A stretch of DNA of 15,092 nucleotides from the NCBI GenBank assembly GCA_044450465.1, contig JBIOJB010000073.1, positions 1 through 15,092 of the forward strand. Direction: 5' to 3'. The position numbers and the translations under genes are program-made. Below are positions 5,871-12,524 of this stretch, piece by piece. Numbering within the stretch: position 1 is the first letter of the stretch; each line of letters begins with the position of its first letter. The stretch comes from JBIOJB01 sp044450465. Its GTDB lineage: Bacteria; Chloroflexota; Dormibacteria; Dormibacterales; Dormibacteraceae. The notes below the pieces were generated by a model that saw nothing but the letters and a program-made list of their open reading frames with translations, was not told the origin of the DNA and did not search any database.

Positions 5871-6478
5871 ACGCGACCATTCGCTCGTGCAAGAGCTGCG
5901 GGCTGCACGCAACACGAACGCAGGCCGTGCCCGGCGTGGGCCCGTGTCCGGCGGACATCATGATCGTCGGCGAGGCGCCAGGCTTCAATGAAGACCGCCA
6001 GGGCGAGCCTTTTGTGGGCGCAGCAGGCAAGCTCCTCGACACTCTTCTGGCTCGCATCTCGCTGAGCCGCGCCGACGTGTACATCACCAACGTGCTCAAG
6101 TGCAGGCCACCGATGAACCGGGATCCGATGCCCAACGAGGCGGAAAGCTGCTCGCCTTACCTGCAGCGGCAGCTCGAGCTGGTTCATCCGAAGGTGCTGT
6201 TGATCCTTGGGCGCCACGCGCTCGAGAGGCTGCTGCCCGGGCAGGGCTCGATCTCCCGCATCCACGGCAGCCTCATCAAGCGGGGCGACGTCGCCTACGT
6301 TCCGCTGTACCACCCCGCGGCCGCGCTCCACAATGGCTCGCTGGTCGCCGACCTGGAGCGTGACTTCGACAGCGTCAGGCGCTATCTGGCGACGCTGCTG
6401 GCGCCACCCTCACCGCCTCCAGCTCCGGTTCCAGTTCCCGCGAAAGCTCCTGAGGCCGAGCAGCTGCGCCTCTTGTGA
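5858..6478 (+). CDS. udg: Family 4 (Fe-S) uracil-DNA glycosylase; start codon uncertain
   Basis: This enzyme removes uracil from DNA to begin base-excision repair. The four cluster cysteines are present if translation begins upstream of the first canonical start: CKSCGL (first two at bases 5888-5899), then NVLKC and EAESC about 67 and 84 residues after the CxxC. Other family motifs are VPGVGP, VGEAPG, the ED-x-x-GxPFVGxAGxLLD segment, CRPPMNRDP, ILGR and YHPAAAL. The frame is closed by TGA at 5831-5833 and has no ATG, GTG or TTG until GTG 5927, which would drop the CxxC. The coordinates given use CTG 5858 (206 residues, near the usual size); CTT 5840, 9 nt after AGGAG, or AAG 5834 would also fit the family length. 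The C-terminus has a Pro-rich linker and ends QLRLL, resembling a sliding-clamp-binding motif. The next gene, rnj, starts 7 nt after the stop. Confidence 0.88.
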   Translation: MDRLHATIRSCKSCGLHATRTQAVPGVGPCPADIMIVGEAPGFNEDRQGEPFVGAAGKLLDTLLARISLSRADVYITNVLKCRPPMNRDPMPNEAESCSPYLQRQLELVHPKVLLILGRHALERLLPGQGSISRIHGSLIKRGDVAYVPLYHPAAALHNGSLVADLERDFDSVRRYLATLLAPPSPPPAPVPVPAKAPEAEQLRLL

Positions 6479-6485
6479 GAATCAC

Positions 6486-8147
6486 GTGGTGAGCCCCGGC
6501 CGACTCCGCTACATCCCGCTGGGCGGCCTGGGCGAGGTCGGCATCAACATGTGGGCACTCGAGTGGGACAACCAGGTGCTGGTGGTGGACGCCGGCCTGA
6601 TGTTCCCGCAGGACGACATGCTCGGCATCGACCTGGTCCTGCCCGACATCTCATACCTGCTCGAGAAGGGTCGCAAGGTGCTCGGGATAGTTCTCTCGCA
6701 CGGGCATGAGGACCACATTGGTGGGCTGCCCTACGCCTTGAAGAAGCTCAACGTGCCGGTCTACGGCACTCGTTTGACCTTGGGCCTGGTCAAGCCGAAG
6801 CTCAGGGAACACCGGATCCTGCGCGAGGCCGACCTGAGAGAGGTTCGGGTTGGCGACTCGGTTCAGCTGGGCCCGTTCAGGGTCGAGACCGTCGCGGTCT
6901 GCCACTCCATCCCTGACGCCGTCGCGCTGTCGATCGAGACTCCCGTCGGCCGGGTTGTATACACCAGCGATTTCAAGCTCGACGACGCGCCACCCGACGG
7001 TTTGCCCACGGACATGGCCCGGTTCCGGCAGCTCGGTGACGAAGGCGTGCTCCTGCTGCTGAGCGATTCGACCAACGCGGAGCGGTCAGGTCGATCGGGC
7101 TCGGAGCGTGACCTTCATGGGGCTTTCGAGCGCATCTTCGGAGAGGCGCCCGGCCGGATTGTGGTCGCGAACTTCGCATCAAACATCCACAGGATCCAGC
7201 ACCTCGTTCGCATGGCCGTCCAGTTCGAGCGCCGCGTTGCCGTCGTGGGCCGGAGCCTCGAGACGAACTTCAAAACCGCCCGCGAGCTCGGGTTCCTCAA
7301 GGTGCCGGAAGGGCTCACTGTTCCGCTGGACCACATCGACCGCGTGCCACGTTCGAAGCTGCTGCTTCTGACCGCCGGCAGCCAGGGCGAGCCGATGTCG
7401 GCGCTGGCCCGGTTCGCGGCACAGAGGCATCCGCTTGTAAACGTGCTCGAAGGAGACTGGGTCGTGATCTCGGCACGGCCGATTCCAGGCAATGAGCGGA
7501 TGGTGCACCAGACCGTGAACAACCTCTACCGCCACGGAGCGCGCGTCTTCTACTCCGAGGTGGGCCACGTTCATGTGACCGGACACGCGCAGCGCGACGA
7601 GCTGCGCGAGATGCTCGATGCGACGAGACCACGTTTCTTCATCCCGGTGCACGGTGAGTACCGGCAGCTGCTTCTTCATTCAGAGATTGCGAGCGAAGCG
7701 GGCCTGGCCGATGAGCGGATCACGGTCGTCGAAGACGGCGAATCGGTGGAGCTGGACGGCGAGTCGATGACCAGGGGTGAGAAGATCCCGACCGGCCTCG
7801 TCTTCGTCGATGGGCTTGGCGTCGGCGACGTCGAGCAGGTCGTGCTGCGGGACCGCCGGCACCTCGCCGAGGACGGGATACTCGTCGTGACGCTCACGCT
7901 GGACCGGGACACCGGAGCGGTGCGCGCCGGCCCCGACCTGATCTCTCGAGGCGTGATCGAGCCTGAGCTTTCGGTCAAGCTGATGTCCGATGCGAGGGCG
8001 GCGGCGATGGACAGCATCGTCAGGCTGGCCGAAGCTCATTCCGACCTCAACCAGCTGCAGGAGGCGATCCACGACGCGGTTTCGAAGACGGTATACCGGC
8101 AGACGCGGCGCCGTCCGATGGTGATACCGGTGGTGACCGAAATATGA
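6486..8147 (+). CDS. rnj: Ribonuclease J
   Basis: The predicted protein has 553 residues, the standard RNase J length, starting at GTG 6486 (a second GTG follows at 6489), 7 nt after the udg stop; no convincing SD. The open frame reaches far upstream through udg, but that part is a shadow. RNase J is a metallo-beta-lactamase/beta-CASP enzyme with 5'-exonuclease and endonuclease activity in mRNA decay and rRNA maturation. Visible are the N-terminal PLGGLGEVG (11-19), the metal motif HGHEDH (72-77) with H140, SDFKLD (161-166), the beta-CASP region with DSTNAERSG (194-202), NFASNIHRIQ (229-238), TAGSQGEP (296-303), GHAQRDEL (366-373) and IPVHGEYRQL (386-395). The remainder is the C-terminal dimerisation region. 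It sits between DNA-repair and zinc-ribbon genes. The identification is secure. Confidence 0.96.
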   Translation: MVSPGRLRYIPLGGLGEVGINMWALEWDNQVLVVDAGLMFPQDDMLGIDLVLPDISYLLEKGRKVLGIVLSHGHEDHIGGLPYALKKLNVPVYGTRLTLGLVKPKLREHRILREADLREVRVGDSVQLGPFRVETVAVCHSIPDAVALSIETPVGRVVYTSDFKLDDAPPDGLPTDMARFRQLGDEGVLLLLSDSTNAERSGRSGSERDLHGAFERIFGEAPGRIVVANFASNIHRIQHLVRMAVQFERRVAVVGRSLETNFKTARELGFLKVPEGLTVPLDHIDRVPRSKLLLLTAGSQGEPMSALARFAAQRHPLVNVLEGDWVVISARPIPGNERMVHQTVNNLYRHGARVFYSEVGHVHVTGHAQRDELREMLDATRPRFFIPVHGEYRQLLLHSEIASEAGLADERITVVEDGESVELDGESMTRGEKIPTGLVFVDGLGVGDVEQVVLRDRRHLAEDGILVVTLTLDRDTGAVRAGPDLISRGVIEPELSVKLMSDARAAAMDSIVRLAEAHSDLNQLQEAIHDAVSKTVYRQTRRRPMVIPVVTEI

Positions 8148-8206
8148 ACCTCCAAATCGCAGCCGGGTCAGACCCGGCCGCCGGTGGGACGCGGGAGCGA
8201 ACGTGA
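8144..8206 (+). CDS. Possible short ORF bridging rnj and the zinc-ribbon gene (20 codons)
   Basis: An ATG overlaps the rnj stop (ATGA, 8144-8147). Its frame runs 20 codons and stops at TGA 8204-8206, overlapping the next gene's GTG as GTGA. The arrangement mirrors the asd-dapA bridge, and both start with the same bases ATGAACCTC. The upstream ribosome site is weak (GGTGA about 8 nt before). It could couple translation across the gap, but chance is quite possible. Confidence 0.15.
   Translation: MNLQIAAGSDPAAGGTRERT
8162..8178. repeat. GC-rich inverted repeat between rnj and the zinc-ribbon gene
   Basis: GCCGGGTC (8162-8169) and GACCCGGC (8171-8178) are perfect inverted arms around a single A. 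As RNA this gives a stable 6-7 bp stem with a 3-5 nt loop. No T-run follows, so it is a weak candidate for a terminator; it could be an mRNA-stabilising hairpin at the 3' end of rnj or a protein-binding palindrome. Confidence 0.45.
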
Positions 8207-8496
8207 AACTGCCCCCGCTAGCGCTTGTCGCACCGAGTCTTTGCCCGCGATGCGACCAGCCTGCCATGGTGCTCGACCTTGGCGACGAGGGTCGCTGCGC
8301 CCACTGCGGTCTTCAGCTGCACCAGTGCGGCAGCTGCCGCGGCGTGTCGGGTCCCTTCGACCGCTTCTGCGGGTTCTGCGGTCACGAGCTCGTCCGCGGG
8401 ATCAGGCGCCCGGTCTGGTGGCGCCTGTGGTTCCTCGTCGCGCTGGTTCCGCTGGGTGCCGGCCTCATCTACGGAATCGCCCAGGCACGGCCTTAG
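8203..8496 (+). CDS. Small double zinc-ribbon protein with a C-terminal membrane helix
   Basis: The predicted protein has 97 residues; GTG start behind GGGAG (8193-8197, 5-nt spacer). Eight cysteines form four CxxC pairs: CPRC (14, 17), CAHC (32, 35), CGSC (42, 45) and CGFC (56, 59). That is enough for two zinc ribbons in tandem. A hydrophobic stretch at about 71-92, flanked by Arg/Trp residues, looks like a tail anchor, placing the zinc domain in the cytoplasm. No enzyme motif is present. Such zinc ribbons often bind protein or nucleic acid. It is convergent with another zinc-ribbon gene only 13 bp away. I do not know its function; the fold and membrane anchor are read from sequence. Confidence 0.8.
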   Translation: MKLPPLALVAPSLCPRCDQPAMVLDLGDEGRCAHCGLQLHQCGSCRGVSGPFDRFCGFCGHELVRGIRRPVWWRLWFLVALVPLGAGLIYGIAQARP

Positions 8497-8513
8497 CGCT
8501 CGACTGCGCTTAG
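8492..8513. terminator. Candidate bidirectional terminator between convergent zinc-ribbon genes
   Basis: AGCGC (8495-8499) pairs with GCGCT (8506-8510) over a 6-nt loop, extended past one mismatch by two more pairs (8492-8493 with 8512-8513). The arms contain the stop codons of both converging genes. No T-run is visible, so termination efficiency is unclear; position is the main support. Confidence 0.35.
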
Positions 8514-8812
8514 TCGTTCCGGTTCAGGCGCGTCCCGCACTCCACGCAGAAGCTGTGGCGGCCGAGGTTGTGGTGGCCGCACGACGAGCAGACGAGCCGG
8601 CGTGGCGGGTCCGCCTGCAGCCATCGCTCGTTTTCGCGGCGGTACCAGATGCCGTCCTCAGGCCCGAGCATCCAGCGCCGGCCCTCGCTGTCCAGCACGG
8701 CGAGGTCACGCACGGCCAGTCGAAAGGCCCGCGGCTGCAAGCCACCTGCCCGCCGGTTCTCAACGAGGGATTTGTAGCGAATCTCCGCGAGCGAGAACGG
8801 GTCGATGGCCAC
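8510..8812 (-). CDS. Uncharacterised protein with a C-terminal zinc ribbon
   Basis: This is the only convincing - strand gene. The frame is open back to 9043, but the upstream part is antisense to ftsK. A GTG at 8812 gives 100 residues starting VAIDPFSL and leaves 79 bp to the divergent ftsK start. Residues 8-70 contain a compact segment with RWMLGPEDGIWY (46-57) and a later tryptophan in RWLQADPP, a W-M-x-G-P-x-x-G-x-W-Y pattern that looks like a small beta-rich module. A zinc ribbon follows, with C75/C78 and C89/C92 (CSSCGHH and CVECGTRL). There is no signal peptide or membrane helix. No clear SD is seen. I recall similar modules in small proteins of Chloroflexota-like bacteria but cannot name a function. 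Confidence 0.75.
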   Translation of the reverse strand: MAIDPFSLAEIRYKSLVENRRAGGLQPRAFRLAVRDLAVLDSEGRRWMLGPEDGIWYRRENERWLQADPPRRLVCSSCGHHNLGRHSFCVECGTRLNRND

Positions 8813-8861
8813 CGGGAGAGTATGCCTTGACGAGCCGGCGGATCGGAGCGGAGCCCCGGTG

Positions 8862-8867
8862 TAGAAT
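8862..8867 (+). promoter_or_regulatory. Possible -10 element upstream of ftsK
   Basis: TAGAAT lies 24 nt before the ftsK ATG, with TG directly upstream. A good -35 at normal spacing is missing; TTGACG at 8827-8832 is too far (29 bp). If used, transcription would begin near 8874 with a leader of about 18 nt and no SD. A + promoter is expected here because the upstream neighbour is divergent. Confidence 0.3.
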
Positions 8868-8891
8868 CGGCTTCGGCTCAGCGCCCGCAGC

Positions 8892-11183
8892 ATGCGTCGC
8901 ACCACATCCCGCTCCCCACGTCCTTCATCTAACGGCGCCCGGCGCGCTTCGTCGGCGCGCGCTCGCTCGTCACGTGGCCGGAGAGCGTCCAACACCCGCC
9001 TGACGCCACGCCAGGTGCGTGAGATCTCGGGAGTGCTGCTCATCCTCGCGGCGCTGCTGGGTCTGCTCGCGATCGGGAGCCACGCCGGTTCAATCCTCAG
9101 CGGAATCAGAGGCGCGCTGGTGGGCGCAGTGGGTGAGGCCTGGTTTGTGCCGGTCGTCGCCGCGCTCGCAGCCGGCGCTTACCTGCTCTGGCCCAAAGCG
9201 CCCCGCCCGCGCTCCCTGGATGTCGCCTCAGGCGTCGTGGCCGTGTTTGCGCTGATCGGCCTTTTCGGGCTGGCGGCGCATGCCGGCGGCTCGGTCGGCA
9301 GCACGATCGATCGCGCCGTCGTCGGCATGCTGGGCACGGTCGGTGCCTGGGCGCTGCTGATTGCGCTGCTGCTGATCGGGCTCATCGTCACGCTGCACTT
9401 CAGCCCGGGAGCTCTCATCGCGACCGCGGCGGGCGGGGCCAGGGCTGCCTACGCAGAACGGCTCCGGCTCCAGAGCCTGGTCATGTCTCCGCCAGGCGAG
9501 AAACCCAGGTCGGCCAAGCCGGCCCGGTTGCCGAGCGAGGCGCCGGCCAAGCTGGCGGCTGCGTCTGCCGTCGAAGAGGTGAGGCCGTGGGAGCTTGAGG
9601 CCGACGAGGTCTCGAAGGTCGAGCCCGCAGGCGCCGCGGCCAACCACCACAGACCTGCCGCTGATGTGCACGAAGCGGCCGAGACACCGGAGCCTGCGAT
9701 CCTGCGCGTGGTGGCCGAACCGGAAGACGAGCTCCCGGATATCGAGTGGAAACTGCCTTCTATCGCCCTCCTCGACACTGTGACCGCGAGGCGCGAGCGC
9801 ATGGCAGACGAGATCAAGCGAAACGTGAGGATCATCGAGAGCACGCTCGAGACTTTTGGCGTCCCCTGCAAGGTGATCGGTGTCAACCCGGGACCTGCGG
9901 TGACGCAGTTCGAGGTGCAGCCGGGCGCAGGCGTCCAGGTCAAGCGGATCACGGCGCTGCAAAACGACCTGTCCCTCGCGCTGGCCGCGGCACCGCTGCG
10001 GATCGAGGCGCCGATACCCGGCAAATCGGCGGTGGGCATCGAGGTGCCAAACAAGTCGGCGAGCCTCGTCATGATCCGGGAGGTGCTCGAGACGGCCGCC
10101 TTCCGCGAGGGCAGCAACAAGCTGGCGCTCGGGCTTGGCAACGACGTTTCCGGCCAGTCGATCGTGGCGGACCTGACGCGGATGCCGCACCTACTCATCG
10201 CGGGCGCCACCGGCCAGGGCAAGAGCGTTTGCATCAACGCGTTGATCACGAGCCTGTTGTTCCAAGTCACGCCGGATCATCTGCGATTGCTCCTGATCGA
10301 CCCGAAGCGAGTCGAGCTGACGGGGTACAACGGCCTGCCGCACCTCGCGCTGCCCGTCCTCGTCGATGCCCACCAGGCGTCGGCAGCCCTCCGCTGGGCA
10401 GTGGCTGAGATGGACCGCCGCTACAAGCTCTTCTCGTCCGAGGGAGTGCGCAACATCGCTGCTTACAACGAAAAGGCGACGCAGAAGCTCGCACGCCCGC
10501 TGCCGTACGTGGTGATCGTAATCGACGAGCTGGCGGACCTCATGATGGTCGCGGCCGGGGAGATCGAGGAGCTGATCTGCCGCATCGCGCAGCTGGCTCG
10601 CGCGGTGGGCATCCACCTGATCATCGCGACTCAGCGGCCGTCGACCGACATCATCACGGGGCTGATCAAGGCCAACATCCCGTCCCGAATCGCGTTCGCC
10701 GTCGGGTCACAGGTCGACAGCCGGGTCATCCTCGACACCGGCGGCGCCGAGAAGCTGCTCGGAAGAGGGGACATGCTCTACCAGCCTGTGGACGCGGGCA
10801 AACCCACCCGCATCCAGGGAGCCTTCGTGAGCGACCCGGAGGTCGAGTCGCTCGTCACCTTCTGGAAGTCGCAGGGCGATCCCCGTTACATGGACGAGAT
10901 CCTTGAAGAGGGGGCGGCCTCTGAGTGGGAGCGCACCCAGGTCACCGAGCGAAAGCTCGACCCCCTGTTCGCGCGGTCTGCTCGCACGGTGGCGGCAGAG
11001 GGGGCGGCATCGGTCTCCCTCGTTCAACGCAAGTTCAACGTCGGTTACTCGCGAGCCGGGCGCATCGTCGATCAGCTGGCCGAGCACCACGTAGTCGGCG
11101 GCTATCAGGGGTCGAAGTCGCGGGAGGTCCTGATGGCCCTGCCGGATGTCGACGACCTGCTGGAGCGGCTGCATCTCGAGTGA
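8892..11183 (+). CDS. ftsK: DNA translocase FtsK (FtsK/SpoIIIE family)
   Basis: The predicted protein has 763 residues from ATG 8892. FtsK is a septal ATP-driven DNA pump that clears and aligns chromosome termini at division. The N-terminus (1-45) is very Arg/Ser-rich, followed by four hydrophobic segments at about 45-64, 84-100, 112-131 and 150-170. A low-complexity Ala/Pro/Glu linker runs to about 285. The motor follows: alpha/beta domain about 290-430, Walker A GATGQGKS (438-445), Walker B VIVIDELADLMM (541-552), IIATQRPSTD and NIPSRIAFAVGS. The C-terminal gamma winged helix (about 700-750, QRKFNVGYSRAGRIVDQL) reads polar DNA sequences. Q442 replaces the serine commonest in the FtsK P-loop, a known tolerated variant as far as I recall. 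The size matches four-helix FtsK/SpoIIIE proteins. No SD is visible. The identification is secure. Confidence 0.97.
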   Translation: MRRTTSRSPRPSSNGARRASSARARSSRGRRASNTRLTPRQVREISGVLLILAALLGLLAIGSHAGSILSGIRGALVGAVGEAWFVPVVAALAAGAYLLWPKAPRPRSLDVASGVVAVFALIGLFGLAAHAGGSVGSTIDRAVVGMLGTVGAWALLIALLLIGLIVTLHFSPGALIATAAGGARAAYAERLRLQSLVMSPPGEKPRSAKPARLPSEAPAKLAAASAVEEVRPWELEADEVSKVEPAGAAANHHRPAADVHEAAETPEPAILRVVAEPEDELPDIEWKLPSIALLDTVTARRERMADEIKRNVRIIESTLETFGVPCKVIGVNPGPAVTQFEVQPGAGVQVKRITALQNDLSLALAAAPLRIEAPIPGKSAVGIEVPNKSASLVMIREVLETAAFREGSNKLALGLGNDVSGQSIVADLTRMPHLLIAGATGQGKSVCINALITSLLFQVTPDHLRLLLIDPKRVELTGYNGLPHLALPVLVDAHQASAALRWAVAEMDRRYKLFSSEGVRNIAAYNEKATQKLARPLPYVVIVIDELADLMMVAAGEIEELICRIAQLARAVGIHLIIATQRPSTDIITGLIKANIPSRIAFAVGSQVDSRVILDTGGAEKLLGRGDMLYQPVDAGKPTRIQGAFVSDPEVESLVTFWKSQGDPRYMDEILEEGAASEWERTQVTERKLDPLFARSARTVAAEGAASVSLVQRKFNVGYSRAGRIVDQLAEHHVVGGYQGSKSREVLMALPDVDDLLERLHLE

Positions 11184-11276
11184 GCGAGGCATGACGGAAG
11201 GGCCGCCCTCGACGTGAGCCTGGGGCTGTGCTCTCGTATGACGCGAGCCCGGCCCACCCACGCGCCCTCCGATCTG

Positions 11277-11305
11277 TTGTGTACTTCACAGGTGGCCACG
11301 ATGAT
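11277..11305 (+). promoter_or_regulatory. Weak candidate promoter upstream of pgsA-cinA
   Basis: The 142-bp gap after ftsK holds TTGTGT (11277-11282), then 17 bp, then GATGAT (11300-11305). Matches to consensus are 3/6 and 4/6. It would start transcription just before the GTG at 11326. I see no terminator, RNA gene or convincing ORF elsewhere in this gap. Confidence 0.2.
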
Positions 11306-11325
11306 CGGAACGTGCCGGTGACCGC

Positions 11326-12417
11326 GTGAACTTCTCGAACGCGCTGACGCTGAGCCGGCTCGCCGTGATCCCCATCCTGATGACGCTGATCGTCGTCCCA
11401 TTTCAGGGTCACGATCAGATCGCGGCAGGTCTCTTCATCGTGTTCTCGCTGACGGATACCCTCGATGGCCAGCTGGCCCGGCGGCGGGGCACTGTCAGCG
11501 ACTTCGGGAAGTTCCTGGACCCCCTGGCCGACAAGCTGTTCGTCCTCTCGGTGCTGATCGTGCTCGTCCAGGAGGGGCTGGTCGCCGCCTGGGTCGTGGT
11601 CGTCATCTTCTCGAGAGAGCTGATCATCACCATCCTCCGCTCGGTGGCGGCTAGCCAGGGGCGTGTGATCGCGGCGGCGCCCCTGGGCAAGACGAAGACC
11701 GTGATGCAGATGGTCGCGGTGACGCTGCTCATCCTCCAGCGCCCGTATGTCGCGCTGGAGCCCGCGGCGGAGATCGCCGTCGCGGCGGCGATCGTTTTCA
11801 CGCTGTGGAGCGGCCTCGACTACCTGTGGCGCTTCCGCTACCTGATCGGACTTCGGGATAGCGAGCGCACGGCCGCCGTCAGGGCGCCGAGCGGTGGGGC
11901 GCCCGCGCCGGAGGAGCGGGCCTCCGAGCTGGCCCGTGAGCTGGGCGACCTTCTGCGGGGGAGCGGGCTCAGCCTCTCGGTGGCGGAATCGTGCACCGGT
12001 GGCCTGCTCGGATCGCTCGTCACGGATCAGCCCGGGAGCTCGGCTTATTTCCTGGGCGGGGTGATCGCGTACGCGGACTCGATCAAGCGGGAGCAGCTTG
12101 GGGTGCCGGCCGCCATCCTGGAGAAGCGGGGAGCGGTGAGCCGTGAGGTGGCGGAGGCGATGGCCGACGGGGTCCGGACGAGGTTCGGGTCGCAGCTTGC
12201 GGCGTCTGTCACCGGCATCGCGGGTCCGGATGCGGATGGCTCGCACAAACCCGTGGGGCTTACGTTCGTCAGCGTGGCCTCGCCCGGAGGCACGACGACC
12301 TTCGAGTTTCACTTCAAGGGTGACCGCAGGGCGAACCGCGTCGAGGCGGCGGGCGAGGCGCTCAGCCTGCTCGTGCAGGAGGCTCGGAAGTACGCACCGC
12401 CGGAAAAGACCCCTTGA
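11326..12417 (+). CDS. pgsA-cinA: Fusion: CDP-diacylglycerol-glycerol-3-phosphate 3-phosphatidyltransferase (PgsA) + CinA C-terminal (PncC-type) amidohydrolase
   Basis: A single uninterrupted frame of 363 residues starts at GTG 11326; no strong SD. Residues 1-178 are a CDP-alcohol phosphatidyltransferase: NALTLSRL at the first helix, several membrane segments, and the exact signature D44-x2-D47-G-x2-A-R-x8-G61-x3-D65-x3-D69. PgsA makes phosphatidylglycerol phosphate for membrane lipid. A linker of about 20 residues (179-200, Ala/Pro/Gly-rich) leads to a complete CinA C-terminal domain (about 200-358): SVAESCTGG (218-226), YFLGGVIAYADSIK (241-254), GAVSREVAEAMA (269-280) and ASVTGIAGPDADG (293-305). 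In PncC this domain deamidates nicotinamide mononucleotide; S222 and K254 probably correspond to its Ser/Lys catalytic residues. The N-terminal CinA domain is absent. pgsA and cinA are separate neighbours in many bacteria, so fusion through loss of a stop is likely. The recA promoter overlaps its last codons. Confidence 0.93.
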   Translation: MNFSNALTLSRLAVIPILMTLIVVPFQGHDQIAAGLFIVFSLTDTLDGQLARRRGTVSDFGKFLDPLADKLFVLSVLIVLVQEGLVAAWVVVVIFSRELIITILRSVAASQGRVIAAAPLGKTKTVMQMVAVTLLILQRPYVALEPAAEIAVAAAIVFTLWSGLDYLWRFRYLIGLRDSERTAAVRAPSGGAPAPEERASELARELGDLLRGSGLSLSVAESCTGGLLGSLVTDQPGSSAYFLGGVIAYADSIKREQLGVPAAILEKRGAVSREVAEAMADGVRTRFGSQLAASVTGIAGPDADGSHKPVGLTFVSVASPGGTTTFEFHFKGDRRANRVEAAGEALSLLVQEARKYAPPEKTP

Positions 12418-12442
12418 CGCCCGAACAGTTGTTCGCTAATGT
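12414..12442 (+). promoter_or_regulatory. recA promoter
   Basis: TTGACG (12414-12419), overlapping the pgsA-cinA stop, is followed after 17 bp by TAATGT (12437-12442); GCTAAT (12435-12440) is an alternative -10 at 15 bp. The LexA box fills the spacer. Transcription would begin near 12449, giving a leader of roughly 75 nt. The -35 is strong and the -10 weak. Confidence 0.55.
12422..12435. promoter_or_regulatory. LexA (SOS) box upstream of recA
   Basis: CGAAC-AGTT-GTTCG is a perfect 5-bp palindrome around 4 nt, matching the LexA/DinR box of Gram-positive bacteria (CGAAC-N4-GTTCG). It lies between the -35 and -10 of the recA promoter, so bound LexA would block polymerase. This predicts DNA-damage induction of recA and, by readthrough, recX. 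Confidence 0.9.
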
Positions 12443-12509
12443 TTGCGGAACGGCCTGTTAACGAGGTTGACCTGCGCCTCACGACGTAGAACACTCGCCG
12501 CAACGACCT

Positions 12510-12515
12510 AGGAGG
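12510..12515 (+). promoter_or_regulatory. Shine-Dalgarno sequence of recA
   Basis: AGGAGG lies 9 nt before TTG 12525 and decides this unusual start; no ATG or GTG is near enough in frame to compete. Confidence 0.8.
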
Positions 12516-12524
12516 CATTAACGA

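Noticed and set aside
8813..9043. N-terminal extension of the - strand zinc-ribbon gene to 9043
   Set aside because: It would run through the ftsK start and ~150 bp of its coding sequence, and the extension is Arg-rich antisense; GTG 8812 gives a compact protein and leaves room for the ftsK promoter.
9228..10270. Long - strand frames opposite ftsK
   Set aside because: Low-complexity antisense frames overlapping a certain gene.
11214..11321. 35-codon + frame (GTG) in the ftsK-pgsA gap ending 4 nt before pgsA
   Set aside because: No convincing SD, no conserved feature, and easily expected by chance in GC-rich DNA.
11035..12312. 425-codon open frame on the - strand opposite pgsA-cinA
   Set aside because: Same shadow signature, no recognisable domain, and the + strand frame has complete enzyme signatures.
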